DNA of 64,000 nt from Trichoderma breve (taxonomy: Eukaryota > Ascomycota > Sordariomycetes > Hypocreales > Hypocreaceae). Where the stretch lies: positions 3,844,001 to 3,908,000 of the forward strand of contig NC_079233.1 of assembly GCF_028502605.1 (NCBI RefSeq). Reading direction: 5' to 3'. Positions 43,490 to 54,600 of this stretch are shown here, in pieces. Numbering within the stretch: the first letter of the stretch is position 1; each line of letters begins with the position of its first letter. The translations under genes were made by a program, and so were the position numbers. A model generated the notes under the pieces. That model was not told the origin of the DNA and did no database searches. It saw only the letters and a list, made by a program, of their open reading frames with translations.

Positions 43490-45088
43490 ATGGCTCTCAC
43501 GCTCAATCTCATCGACAATCATCTCCCTCCATCAGTACTCACCTGGTCTCAGGACACATCCAAAGACTTAAACGAACAAACTTTCCATTTCCAGTTCCCC
43601 AATTTCACATTTCAGCTCTGTCTCTCTATAGACCATAAAACCTTCCTATCAAGCCGAATCCTCGATACCAACAGCTTAATACCACGCCGCATCCTCGATC
43701 CTCTCCGGCAACACGTCCGCTCAATCTTCCTCACCCTCTACAACGAAGATGACGATTCATCGCGTATTAGAGAAGAACATCTTCAAATCGCCATTCTCCA
43801 GGCCCTAGAACATCTATCGGAATATCCTGAAGAACCAGAACACCAAGCCACAAATCCCAACCCCAAATCAACCACCACTCCCACCAAAGGCTGGTCCGCC
43901 TCTGAAATCTCCAGCTGGGACGACATCATCTCCAACCCCTTCGGCCTCGACGTCTCGACCGTTCGCGACACCGCCTCGTTCCTCTTAGGCATGACCCCCG
44001 AGCAAATCGCGCAGCAAATCCCTTCGGCATGGAGAATCATTCACTTCGAGAACATCATGCGAGAAGACCTCCTCAAGCGCTTCCGACGATACCAAGACCA
44101 CCTCCGCGCATTCCTCCCAGAACAACCCAGTCTGCGAAAGAAACTCCCTCCGCATTCTTCCCTAGACGGGCGCTACCGCACCACTCTCTCCATCGACACT
44201 GTTGTGGAAGACATGATCAAGCCGAGGCTCACATTCCACGGCACAAGCCTCCGCTCCGTCCGCTCCATCATCCGCAACGGCTTCCTCCTCCCCGGCAAAG
44301 TCGCCGACGGTAAACGCATAGAATCGCCTCGCTCGGGCATAGCATTCAACCGCGGCATCTATTCCTCCCAGTCTGCCGCGTACGCAATGTCCTACGCCAG
44401 CGGCCAGCGAGAACAGACGCCCTTGGGAATGCTTCCCAGCATGCGATTATTCGTCTGTGCGACCGTCATGGGCCGGACGTATTGTTCTAAATCGTATAAT
44501 AAGATCTCCAAAGCGGACAAGTCGCTGGGTTCTGTTCATGGTCCCCTTGTTAGCGGCTTCGATTCACACTTTGACGGCGGATATGAATATATCATCCACG
44601 AAGAGAGAGCAATGCTGCCTTGCTTCGTGATTCACCTTGACCTAGGCTCGGAAGAAGCTCTAAAGTCAATTAAAGCAGCACAGCTTAACCCGGCATCAAT
44701 CCAAGAGACGCCCACGACATCGAGGGCATCACGCCTCCACCAAGAGTACGACGACTCGCCTGGAGATCGCAAGCGTAAGCAACACGCCCTCAAAGCTGCT
44801 GCCATGAAATGGTTCCCTTATGGCTTTGGCACCGCCACGGGGACGAGCTTTGTCATTGAGGATATCGGGGCAACGTCAGATGACAGTGAGACTTATGGCG
44901 ATTGGCAAGAAGATAAACATGCGTATGAGCCAAGTGATGAGCAATCCGTCGGTTGGGGTAACCGGTCCTCTGGATGGGATGAAGAGGAAGGATATCTGCA
45001 AAAGGGATTGTTCCTCGATGAATACCAGAAAGACCGCGAGATGAGAGTCGAGAGAGGTAACAAAGCTGAACGAAGAGTAGACCTATAG
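43490..45088 (+). CDS. PARP-type ADP-ribosyltransferase (non-canonical)
   Basis: Single-exon gene, 532 aa from ATG 43490. The catalytic PARP signature is visible: His250 in LTFHGTSLRSVRSIIRNGF, Tyr291 in NRGIYSSQSAAYAMSYA and Glu366 in GGYEYIIHEERAMLPCF, i.e. an H-Y-E triad as in active PARPs. The spacing is compact (41 residues H-Y, 75 residues Y-E). None of the WGR, BRCT or zinc-finger parts of the usual fungal nuclear PARP is present. The N-terminal ~115 residues (FHFQFPNFTFQLCLSIDHKT and later helices) may be an RWD/UBC-like fold; this is a guess. The C-terminal 130 residues are acidic and disordered. It would transfer ADP-ribose from NAD to unknown targets. Confidence 0.75.
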   Translation: MALTLNLIDNHLPPSVLTWSQDTSKDLNEQTFHFQFPNFTFQLCLSIDHKTFLSSRILDTNSLIPRRILDPLRQHVRSIFLTLYNEDDDSSRIREEHLQIAILQALEHLSEYPEEPEHQATNPNPKSTTTPTKGWSASEISSWDDIISNPFGLDVSTVRDTASFLLGMTPEQIAQQIPSAWRIIHFENIMREDLLKRFRRYQDHLRAFLPEQPSLRKKLPPHSSLDGRYRTTLSIDTVVEDMIKPRLTFHGTSLRSVRSIIRNGFLLPGKVADGKRIESPRSGIAFNRGIYSSQSAAYAMSYASGQREQTPLGMLPSMRLFVCATVMGRTYCSKSYNKISKADKSLGSVHGPLVSGFDSHFDGGYEYIIHEERAMLPCFVIHLDLGSEEALKSIKAAQLNPASIQETPTTSRASRLHQEYDDSPGDRKRKQHALKAAAMKWFPYGFGTATGTSFVIEDIGATSDDSETYGDWQEDKHAYEPSDEQSVGWGNRSSGWDEEEGYLQKGLFLDEYQKDREMRVERGNKAERRVDL

Positions 45089-45283
45089 GAAAGCATAAAG
45101 ACATAAAGACTCGACAGGCGAAAATGGAACAAGAAAAAATATGTCCTTCATTGTGAGGCAAAAATTAAAACATCATATATCATCGCCGCTTCGTAAACAA
45201 TGCCAGTTTATTTTCCAAGCCCAAGTTCTAGGATATCCGACCACCAACGCCATAAAATCATGCTCGCTTCCACGATAAACTTT

Positions 45284-46828
45284 TTAATCCCAGTATCTGA
45301 TGTCTCCATCCAAACCGGCCGTAACAACCTTACTCGTCTCCTGCGGGTGCCACTGCACACAAGTAATGGCTTGATTACCTGCCTTTAGCTTGTGGTACAT
45401 CTTGCATGTCTTCCAGTCCCAGAAGCATACGAAGCCGGCCTGGTCACCGGAAGCAAGGAACTGGCCGTCAGGACTGCAGTCCAAATCAATTGCCAGACCA
45501 GCATTGTTGTGACCTCTGTAACTCTTCTTCCTGTTCTGGCGGAACTTGTCGTTGGCCCCGTAGACGAGGATCTGGTTGTCTGAGCTTTGGTATGCGACGT
45601 ACTTGCCAGAGGGGTGAAGTGCAGCCCTCGTCATAGGATACATGTCGGGCTCGGCAATGTACTTAATGGGCACAGGGATATTGTAATCCCATGCGCGGAG
45701 TGACTTGTCATCAGACGTCGTCATGAAACGGCGATTGTTGTCGACAAAAGTAATAGTGTTGATGGCAGCCAAGTGATGGTCGTACTCCTGAACTACCTGG
45801 TTCGGCGTTCGTATATCAAACTGGACAATCTTCTTGTCCGACATACCGGCCAGGAATTCGTTTGAGTGCTCAGGATCGGGGTTGAATTTGATAACGTGAG
45901 GAGTTTTGCCAGTCGTGAACTTGTTGATGCAGATACCCTTCTCCGTATCCCAAAGTTTAATCATGCGGTCGTACGATGCAGACAGGAACTGAGCTCCCGA
46001 ATCGTTGAAACAAATATCAGACAATGACTTGGTGTGGCCAGAATACGTCCGTAGCAGTTCCTTGTCGTGATAGACATCGCGAATCTTGACTGTCGTGTCT
46101 GCACCGGCTGATAGAAGCAAGTGTCCTGATCTCGGGATGAAGCGTAGCGCTGTAACAGCTCCGGAATGGTCCTTCCAGCTGTGGATTTGCTTTTTTGGAA
46201 TGAAGTTTGTAACGCTTCCAACCTCTTTGCGCAGATCCACATCCAGATCCTGAGGAACATGCATATATGTTCGGCCTTGGTAGTCGAATTCTTCGGAGCC
46301 ATGGAAGGTGGTAGTTTCCTCTCCCAAATCCTCCACTTCTTTGCGCCGCGCGAGAGCACCCGAAGGTGCTTGCACAACCGTCCCGCTCTCGACAACCTCT
46401 TCCTCCTCTTCCACCTCTTCGTACTCGTACTCGTCGTCGTCGTCGGCCACTTCGACCTCCTCGTATTGTTGCGTTTTGAATTTAGCCCAGGGACCAACAT
46501 ACTCGCCAACTCCTTGGGCCACACTTGCGTCTCCCTTCTTTTCTCGGCTGGGTCGCATCTTCGATGGGCCGTTCTTGGCCTCGAAAGCTCTGTGCTTGGC
46601 TCTGAATGAATGTTCGCTCACAAACATCTCTTCAGCAGTGCCGGTCAAGACATTCTTGCGCTTGAGAGTGTGTGTTCCTTGCTTGTACGGATAGGCAGGG
46701 CCAGCCTTTGCCCGTGCTAGATCTTCAGCTGTATAGGGAACAACCTCGTGGTCTGGCTCCGCCTGCTGTCGCACCACGAGCGCATCCTGCGGCGCCATAT
46801 TAGGCGGATATTCCCCAAAGTCGGCCAT
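45284..46828 (-). CDS. prp17: Pre-mRNA-processing factor 17 (WD40 splicing factor)
   Basis: Single-exon gene, 514 aa from ATG 46828 (MADFGEYPPNMAPQDA); the longer open frame upstream lacks an ATG. The N-terminal half includes an acidic Glu/Asp/Tyr tract and the conserved FHGSEEFDYQGRTYMHVPQD block. Seven WD40 repeats then form the propeller, beginning HSWKDHSGAVTALRFIPRSG and ending VVTAGLDGDIRYWD. Prp17/Cdc40 acts in the second catalytic step of splicing as part of the C/C* spliceosome. It is convergent with the PARP-like gene, with only 195 bp between the stops. Confidence 0.97.
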   Translation of the reverse strand: MADFGEYPPNMAPQDALVVRQQAEPDHEVVPYTAEDLARAKAGPAYPYKQGTHTLKRKNVLTGTAEEMFVSEHSFRAKHRAFEAKNGPSKMRPSREKKGDASVAQGVGEYVGPWAKFKTQQYEEVEVADDDDEYEYEEVEEEEEVVESGTVVQAPSGALARRKEVEDLGEETTTFHGSEEFDYQGRTYMHVPQDLDVDLRKEVGSVTNFIPKKQIHSWKDHSGAVTALRFIPRSGHLLLSAGADTTVKIRDVYHDKELLRTYSGHTKSLSDICFNDSGAQFLSASYDRMIKLWDTEKGICINKFTTGKTPHVIKFNPDPEHSNEFLAGMSDKKIVQFDIRTPNQVVQEYDHHLAAINTITFVDNNRRFMTTSDDKSLRAWDYNIPVPIKYIAEPDMYPMTRAALHPSGKYVAYQSSDNQILVYGANDKFRQNRKKSYRGHNNAGLAIDLDCSPDGQFLASGDQAGFVCFWDWKTCKMYHKLKAGNQAITCVQWHPQETSKVVTAGLDGDIRYWD

Positions 46829-47679
46829 GATTGCTGCTTGTAGATTAGGATTGGTGCCAAATGAAGATGAAAAGAAAGAAGAGAGAAGAGAAGCGTGGCG
46901 CGTCTTGACCAACAATTGGGGTCACGTGATATGTCACCAGCGAAGCGGCAGCACTGCTACCTCTTTGCAAAGAGCAGAGGTTGGTAGAATATCTGCCAAA
47001 AAATTATAGTAATAATACTTTTGATACAAGAAGATAGTAACGGTACTGAGATTGACCGGTGTGAAGTAGAAGTGTAGACACGATATTTAAATATTCAGCC
47101 AAAAAAGGCCGGCTGTCATACCCCAAGCAGAGCTATGACGTGGGGGATAGAGGAAGAATAAACCCTGCAAAACGTATCTTCACTTCTTACTATATAGCGT
47201 AGGCGCAAACAACGATATGATACAATTAGTAACTGTATTAGTCCCCCCTTCTTAGACCTCGTCCTCCTGACATTCCAGTTTTATCATTACTCCATCAGAC
47301 TACCTCGAACAAACAGCCTGTCCTCCCGCAGAAATAAAGAGAGGGTTAGGCTGTACCACCCGAGTTGCGAAATTCGTCTCTCTAAAGAAGAGAGAAAAAA
47401 GGACGCTCTCGACATAATCTCCATACACCAGTATATCACTGGACGCAGTGCGTAGGACTGCGAGTGAAGCCAGCCCGCCCGTTCCCAAACATCCGCGCCA
47501 TTCGCTTCACCTGCTCCATTGTAGCGTAGTTCTAAACATTAACGGCCCTTGTCCCATGCTGTGTCTTGCCCTACCGGCCCCTCGTCAGAGTTCCCGTCAT
47601 GTTTAGTTTTATCGGTCCTGCCAGAGAAATTGGTATCGTATAATGGGTTAGGGTAGTTTCGTCAACCAGCCGGCATGGT
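46829..47679. other. Intergenic region between Erv14 and Prp17 genes
   Basis: 851 bp holding the Prp17 promoter and the Erv14 3' UTR. A CACGTG-type motif (GGTCACGTGATA) lies at 46919-46930, about 95 bp upstream of the Prp17 ATG, a typical bHLH-factor site. Confidence 0.5.
46922..46929. promoter_or_regulatory. TCACGTGA-type E-box upstream of prp17
   Basis: Palindromic TCACGTGA core, roughly 95 bp upstream of the Prp17 ATG on the minus strand. Such sites bind bHLH proteins (Cbf1-like) in fungi; function is inferred. Confidence 0.45.
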
Positions 47680-48345
47680 TTACGAAGACTCATCGCGGAT
47701 GAGGGCGACGATCATGCTGTACAGGTAGAAGAAGAACATGATCAAGTGGAAGGCCAGTTTGATGAAGGACTCCTATCGGGATTGTTAGCGACGTGGTCTG
47801 AGGAGCCAAGAAACAAGCGCAGAACGGCGCACCTTCTTATGGACGTTCAGCTTTCGGAAGATCTCGGTGGCATCAAGCAGATGTGTGTTGTCAACGATCC
47901 TAGAGGTTGTCGGTTAGAAAAACGCCCCATATGCGGCAATAATGCGGGTTCGAGGATAGCTCACTTCTTGATGTTGTATCCGAGGAGGGGAAGGTTGAGG
48001 ATCAGGGCAACCCAGTACCCGTTGATCAAGAACAAAAAGGTCAGGAAGCCATGGACGGCAGCTTCGGGGATGATGTATGCGTTCAGACGGTTGCAGAGGT
48101 CGATGGGGTTAATGTAATCGCTATTGGCATGCGTGTCAGCCATGTACGAGGATGCTTTGCAGAAGATGCATTGGCAAGGCTACTCCCTTGCGCGTATGTG
48201 CCTGCAGTCCAGGAATACCATATCGGAGGAGGACGTCATACCATTCCAGATCGCTGTACATGATGGTGAAAAAAACTTGAAGGAACAGGTTGACGGCGTT
48301 GATCAACACCGCCAACAGGAACAGCCACGCTTCTCCAGACATCAT
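47680..48345 (-). CDS. erv14: Erv14/cornichon COPII cargo receptor
   Basis: Model: complement(join(47680..47772, 47833..47899, 47965..48120, 48242..48345)), 139 aa (138 from the second of two adjacent ATGs); introns of 121, 65 and 60 nt. It is a three-helix membrane protein that loads transmembrane cargo into COPII vesicles at the ER. Landmarks: helix 1 ([20 protein letters not shown]); the family signature [19 protein letters not shown], created exactly by splicing intron 1; helix 2 ([20 protein letters not shown]); and helix 3 ([20 protein letters not shown]). Length equals yeast Erv14. The assignment is firm. Confidence 0.96.
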
Positions 48346-49660
48346 GGCGGTTTTCCAAGCGGACGAGCTGGAGATTGTCTAATGGGATATGAAGGCGAAG
48401 AGAGGAAGAAGGAGAAGGAGAAGCAAAAGGATGCTTCCTGTCGGCTAGCGGATTGGTGTTGCTTCAAGCTCCGTCACGAGCTTCGATTCCGGCGCGGCGT
48501 GCAGGAGGGAGGGGAACTGGGCAACCTAGCATTAGTGGGGGGTTTCGTTCGTGGACAAAGCTTCCAAGGCTGATGCTCGTGGCGTGGCTGCGGCTGCGGC
48601 TTACCAGGGAATGACGCAGAGCAAGAGCAAGGCGGCGAGGGCGCAAAAAAAGATGCGAGGTGGCCTCAAGCGGAACAGGCGAATGATGCGATCGGCGGAG
48701 AGGAGGGACAGGAGGAGCAGGATTGTGGGCGAGAAGGCAATTGGGAGAAAAAGCTGGTGACCTCGCCTGGTATTAGTGGCGATACCTGGGCAGTGGGCAA
48801 GCAAGATTTTGGGAACGCCAGCCAACCAGTCCGAATCTGCGGTCCCGTGCTCGGCTGTGGGGACAGAAGCACTAACGTGTCTGCTGCCAGATTGATAGCT
48901 GGAGCTGATAGCAGTGTGCTGCAGGTACTTGTACCTTGGTAGCATTGCCCTTAGTCCGGAGGCTGGTTGATTGCAGAAGGGCTATGGGAAACAAACTACA
49001 GGTCCAATTGTCCAATTTCCGGCTTAAAGGCATTGATTCTTCGATATGTCGCCTGCAGTATGTAGATAGGTATATGAAGAGGTTGCATACTTTATCCATA
49101 TCAAATCAGCAGACACACATTACCCAAAGCCTTGCTTCTTGTTAGCGGCTTATTGCATCGATCCTACAGGCGCACAGAGCACACAAACAGCGTCTCCAGA
49201 CGAATTTTCATGTGAATTCACCGATGCAAGGGCAAACACACCCCGCAGGTACAGGTACAAGTCTCTTATCATAAGGTAGCGCCCGATGTGCTGTAACCCT
49301 TGAGCTCTGTGCTACAGATCCCGTCTCGAGCTTTAAAACTCATGCTACCCCAAGTTCCAAACGACAAGGGAGCAAATGGCCGTACTCTTTTTCATTCTCA
49401 TACACATATTGTGTAGGAATTATACGAATAGATCCTGACCTCGTCACGGCAACAGCACTCATAGTCCAATCATTTGCAGCAGAGAACAACGGCTCTATTC
49501 ACTCGCAGCACACCCAACGACGCCAGTACCCTATCGCTCAACATCAACTTCAACCTCAACCTCAACTCTAGGATGCCGCATCATACAATACGCTACATAA
49601 TGGTGGTATCAAATCACTAACTCAGAGCCATATATTCATCCTACATTGTCAGCCAGATTC
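48346..49660. other. 1.3-kb intergenic region
   Basis: Erv14 promoter and methionine aminopeptidase 3' UTR. A (TCAACC)n-like microrepeat lies at 49539-49568. Short frames at 48601-48945 (minus) and 48551-48760 (plus) overlap each other and have no domain. Confidence 0.5.
49539..49568. repeat. CAACATC/CAACCT microrepeat
   Basis: Six-base units TCAACT/TCAACC repeated about five times, just downstream of the methionine aminopeptidase stop (minus strand), probably in the 3' UTR or terminator region. Confidence 0.6.
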
Positions 49661-51124
49661 TCAAGCTGCCACTCCGTCCACCTTCTTCTCCGGCATGGGA
49701 ATCGGTCCTCCAGGCGAGTCGGCTGTTCGTGCTGTAAGAATCTCGCAGCCGTCTTCTGTCACAAGAAGAGTGTGCTCTGCAACTGCAAGTTAGTGACTCT
49801 ATATCCCAGATGACGAATGACAGACTGGGAACCAAAACATACCAAACTGGGCCGTCCGCTTTCCGTCAATGGTTGTGCTAGTCCAGTTATCAGGCCATGT
49901 AATATCCCTGTACTTGCCCAGGGCAATCATGGGCTCAATGGTAAAGGTCATGCCGGGTTTGCACTCGCCAACGGCCTTGTTCTTGGCATAATGCGGTACG
50001 TTTGGCGGGCAATGGAAGAGCTTTCCAACGCCGTGGCCACAGTACGTCCTGATGACACTGCAGTCCTTCTGCTTTGCCACCTTTTCGATAATGTTTCCGA
50101 ACTCTCGTATCAGGACACCTGGCTTGACGGCCTTGATAGCCTCGTCAAGAGACTCACGTGCCGCCTCCACGACTCTTACGTTATCAGGGTCAGCCTTGGC
50201 CCTGTCACCAATGTAATACGTCTCGTTCAGATCGGCGTGATAGCCGCCGTGGTATAAACTGATGTCGATGTTAAGAATATCGCCGTCGAGCAGGACACGC
50301 TGATCCGGAATGCCGTGGCAGATGACCTCGTTGACGGATGTGCAGCAAGACTTGGGGAAGTGGTTGTAGTTCAACGGTGAGGGGTACGACTAGATGTCAA
50401 ACCATGAATCAGTACCATGGCTTTTGGCCTCACACATGTGCTCCCAATAAATGCGACTTACCTCGCGCTCTATACAAGCCTTGTGGACGAGCTCGTCGAT
50501 GAAGTCGGTCGTGACGCCAGGCTTGGCCGCGGCTGCGGCGAGATCGAGGACCTCGCGTGCCAGCTTGCACACCTTGCGCATCGCAGCAATACCCTTGGCA
50601 TCGTGGATGTCGATCTTGTTGCGATTCACCAGAGACCGGCTGTACTTGGGGTCGCCGTCCTGCCACCAGGTGGGATGAGGAATTGACTTGGGGATGGTGC
50701 GATGCTCGGACAGAGGATAGACGGGACGCAGCGGGCCGGCGAAGGGGAAGCTCGGGAAGGGATTGTAGTAGCCGGTGACTGGATCTGGTAAGAGTGGTTT
50801 CGGGGGAATCAAGTGGTGGAGGATATTACTTTGCGTCTTGTGCATGCTCTTGTGGTTGCTCTACTCACGCGGGGTCAGCCAGTGTCCAGTTTCCCACCCT
50901 GTGGTCCTCTTTCTCTTCTCTTTTTTCTCCATTTCTCCAGGTTAAAGCATTGTGCCAGTGACGGGGCTCTCTATACATACCCAGTTTCTCTTAAAGCAAT
51001 CCTGGGCGCAGAAGAAGCTGTCCTTGATGCCTAGCTTCAAGCATGTCGGGCACTGCAGAGCTCCAGCGTCGTTATCGCAGTCTGCGCCCAGGCACTTCTT
51101 CTTCGCGGGGGGTTCGGAGGTCAT
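49661..51124 (-). CDS. map1: Methionine aminopeptidase 1 (zinc-finger type)
   Basis: Model: complement(join(49661..49776, 49843..50389, 50462..50860, 50981..51124)), 401 aa; introns of 66, 72 and 120 nt. It removes initiator Met from nascent chains at the ribosome. Exon 1 codes a zinc-binding N-terminus ([28 protein letters not shown]) that tethers MetAP1 to ribosomes. The pita-bread metalloprotease core follows: [27 protein letters not shown] (metal-binding Asp residues), [19 protein letters not shown] (His), MTFTIEPMI and [13 protein letters not shown] (Glu). Length is normal. The last intron ends in tandem acceptors TTGCAGTTGCAG; the second gives the standard QFEHT junction. Divergent from the kynurenine 3-monooxygenase gene. 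Confidence 0.97.
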
Positions 51125-51873
51125 GGCGAAAGATTAATGACGGGTAGAGAGTATATGGACAAGGAATTACAAGGGCTCGAGAGATGATGCCGTGGAGGGA
51201 TTACAGATATCTAGAGGTGGATCGGCATAAAAATACTTGCGATAGGACTAATACGGGAAGGGCTCGAAATTCTAATGGCTGCTGTGCTTAGAGGCTTTGC
51301 AGCACTGACTGACACGCTACAGAGGCACTAACGCTACAGAAAGTATCCGGTACCTGTGCTCTTCACCTTTTTTTCATGTGGGAGCCACAGCCTGCGCCGG
51401 TACATGTGAAAAGCCGGGCGTGGCGGAGTGTGGCGGATGCGCTTCGGCTGCACAACTTTTTTTTCCTTCTCTTCTCTGCGCTTCTTTTCCAAGGCTCTTA
51501 TATATGCCTCTCTAGTAGAAGGTACCAATGCTAATGCAACAGGCCATATTCTCTCGAAACTCGCTGAGAAAAGCCACTAAGACTAAACAGAGTGCTAAGG
51601 ATGTTAAGCGTTACACCAATAATACATGACCGCACGTGTGGCTTAGGTTGTTGCTTAGCATGATGTGATCAGAACGGCTATTGCTCGTATGTGCCTTGCC
51701 TATATTAATTCCCAGACGCGGGTTGAGTCAACATGGTTCGCCCCTTGGTCCGAGGTCAAGCCAGGAGGACTTCTTATAGCTCCAGAGCTCCCGATCCTCT
51801 TCTTCCTCTCTCATAATAAGATCTCTTTCTTTGGAGCTGGAAACTCGGAGATTCTGACTCGTTGAGAGAAGCC
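51125..51873. other. Divergent promoter region (map1 / KMO)
   Basis: 749 bp between divergent ATGs. An initiator-like CTCTTCTTCCTCTCTC tract precedes KMO (51796-51812). No gene seen. Confidence 0.5.
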
Positions 51874-53794
51874 ATGGCGGACACTAAGATTGTCGTTGTT
51901 GGCGCTGGTCCTGTCGGATCTTTGGCGGCGCTATATGCCGCCAAGAGAGGATACCAAGTCGAAGTCTATGAGCTGAGGCCGGGTAAGTGAAGCTATAATT
52001 TTTTTTCTCGTTTGTATGGTGAGCCCGACGCCTCCGAACTCGGTCTCATGGTGTTGTTGGACTCGTACTGTAATTATTCATCTTTTTTCTTCCTCTATGG
52101 CGTTGGATATTATTTTTACAATGGTTTCTCGGTTTTCAACGATACTGTGTTGTTGCGTCTGTTTTATTCAAAACCAGAGTTCTCCTTGTCTCAGTGCCAT
52201 GGGTTGTGAAACCGCTCCGCTAACCGGCCTCAGATCTTCGCGATCCCAGCATCGTGCCGCTCAACTTCACAAAGTCCATCAACTTGGCTTTGTCTGAACG
52301 AGGCCTTCATGCCATGCAGCTGTCTGGCGAACCGAAGCTTGTTGACCATGTCATGTCTGCGACTATTCCGATGCGCGGACGGATGATTCACGGACAGTCG
52401 CCGGATGGAAGTCTTTACGAGCACTCACAAAACTACGGAATAGACGGACAGGTAAGGAGTTATCGCACTCAAACTTACTTGTATCTCCTGAATGATTTTT
52501 ATTCTACTTTTAACATAAAGCAAATTTATTAACCAGTAAATAGGCTATCAATGCTATCGACCGAGGAGCCCTCAACTCGCGGCTGCTCGACATCCTGGAA
52601 GCCATGCCTAACGTCAAGTTGTTCTTCAACCACAAGCTCACTGGAGCCGACTTTAAGAAGAACAAGGCTTGGTTTGAAGCCCGCGACAGAGACTACGTTC
52701 CTAACGGCCGTCCTAGAGAAATCGAAATCACTTTCGATCTCATGATTGGAGCAGACGGTGCACACTCTGCCGTTCGCTATCACCTAATGAAGTTTACCAG
52801 AATGGATTACCAACAAGAATACATTGACACCCTGTGGTGCGAGTTCCATCTGCCCCCTCGTCCCGTAGATGCGGATGAGAAAGACCCCAACGCCAAGTTC
52901 CGAATCTCGCCGAACCACTTGCACATCTGGCCAGGCAAGGACTTTATGTTCATTGCCATTCCCAGCGAGGTAGGACTTGATCGCTTACAAATTCGACTTT
53001 TCTAAACATCACAATTACTAATACCTTGGCAGGACGGATCATTTACCTGCACTCTCTTCATCCCCAGCGGTGAGATTTCGGAGCTGGAGAGGGACCCTTC
53101 CACGGTCCCGGCTTTCTTTGACAAGCACTTCCCCGGAGTTACCGCATTGATACCAGGACCGGACCTCATCAAGTCGTTTGAGACAAACCCTCACCTGCCG
53201 TTGATTAGCCTCAAGTGCAAGCCCTATCACCATGGCTCCTCTGGAGTCATTATCGGTGACGCTGCCCACGCCATGGTGCCCTTCTATGGCCAGGGCATGA
53301 ACGCTGGCATGGAAGATGTCCGCATTCTCTTTTCCATCCTCGATAAGCACGTAAACCTCGAGGAGACCAACAACCCCGACGGAGAACTCATCCACTCCGC
53401 CGAGACATCCGCCTTCCAGCGATCTCTCGCCTTAGCAGAGTATTCTGCCGTCCGAGCAAAAGACGCCTACGCCATCAACAACCTAGCTCTGCAAAACTAC
53501 GTCGAAATGAGATCCTCGGTCCTCTCCAGGCGGTACAGATTGCGCAAGTACCTCGAGGAGTTTATGAGCGTGCATTTCCCGTCCTTTGGCTGGCAGACCA
53601 AGTACTCCCGAGTCAGCTTCGGCAACGAGGGATACGCAGACGTGGTGCGCAAGAGCGATCGCCAGGGCCAGATCCTGGTGCAGAGCTTCATTGCGCTGGT
53701 CTCGAGCCCTGTTGTCTTGACGGCCCTGGTGTTGGCGTATAAGCGTCGTGGATCTCTTGCATCGTTTGTTGGAGGGCTTTTCGGTTGGAAATGA
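51874..53794 (+). CDS. bna4: Kynurenine 3-monooxygenase
   Basis: Model: join(51874..51982, 52234..52451, 52544..52969, 53033..53794), 504 aa; introns of 251, 92 and 63 nt. It is an FAD/NADPH hydroxylase converting kynurenine to 3-hydroxykynurenine in tryptophan degradation and de novo NAD synthesis, on the mitochondrial outer membrane. FAD-binding Rossmann motif [19 protein letters not shown]; the conserved [10 protein letters not shown] block; [11 protein letters not shown]; the GD motif [20 protein letters not shown]; and a C-terminal hydrophobic segment ([17 protein letters not shown]) followed by basic residues for membrane anchoring. All family landmarks are intact and length is typical. 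Confidence 0.96.
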
Positions 53795-54600
53795 TACCGA
53801 TATTGAAGCGTAGGCGAAAGGGGTCACTGCCGCTCCTTTTTCTTCATTCTTGACATATTATGCGCCTGAAATACGGCAATTCATGTCTTGGTGGCTTGGC
53901 AGGTTGATTGGGAAGCTCAAAAGAAGGCGAAAACGGAGGCAATGTCAAATATGTACATCAAAATACGCTGGGAAAGGCACTTTGTAGCAGCGGTTGAAAT
54001 TTTTAACATGGACTCGTAGAAATGCGAACAATATGGGCGGTATAGTCTAATACAAGCGGATATCTGGATAAACAAACTCCAATCAAATAGCAAATCACCT
54101 GAATAAAAAAAATCAATTTACCAATTATATTGTAAAATATATTAAATTCTGTGCTTCTTTCACTCTGCTCATATCATGATGCTCTATCTGCTAGAGGCCA
54201 AAGAAAGTTGTGCCACATTTTGCTTAGTCACCCACCTCCAAATTTTTGACAAGCCGCCTTCCAGTAGCACCACCATGTCGAAACCAATCGCGATAATCAA
54301 CCAAATACAACAACCCTCCGCCATTCCACCCTTGTTTTGCAAATCCGTGCAGAGCGCATCTCTTGCAGGACGAATTGCGGTTGGTAATTCAGCTGTATTT
54401 GGGCGAATTGGCCGGTAATCCCGAGCGTTTTTAGACGATGCGCTGTGAGTACCCCCAAGGCCTGCAAACCACAAATTCCAGCATCATCCTAACACTCACA
54501 ACCTCAAGAGGAAAAAGAAAAAACCCACACGCATAATAACTCTCGACGACAAAAACCCTTCAACAAACACATAGGACATATCAAGAACAAATCGCCCACC
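53795..54600. other. Intergenic region, no gene seen
   Basis: 806 bp; AT-rich at 54100-54150 (KMO polyadenylation region), then the uS8m promoter with a CA-rich leader at 54480-54600. Confidence 0.5.

Noticed and set aside
46829..46915. N-terminal extension of Prp17 to 46915
   Set aside because: It starts at TTG, not ATG; the family N-terminus begins at the ATG at 46828.
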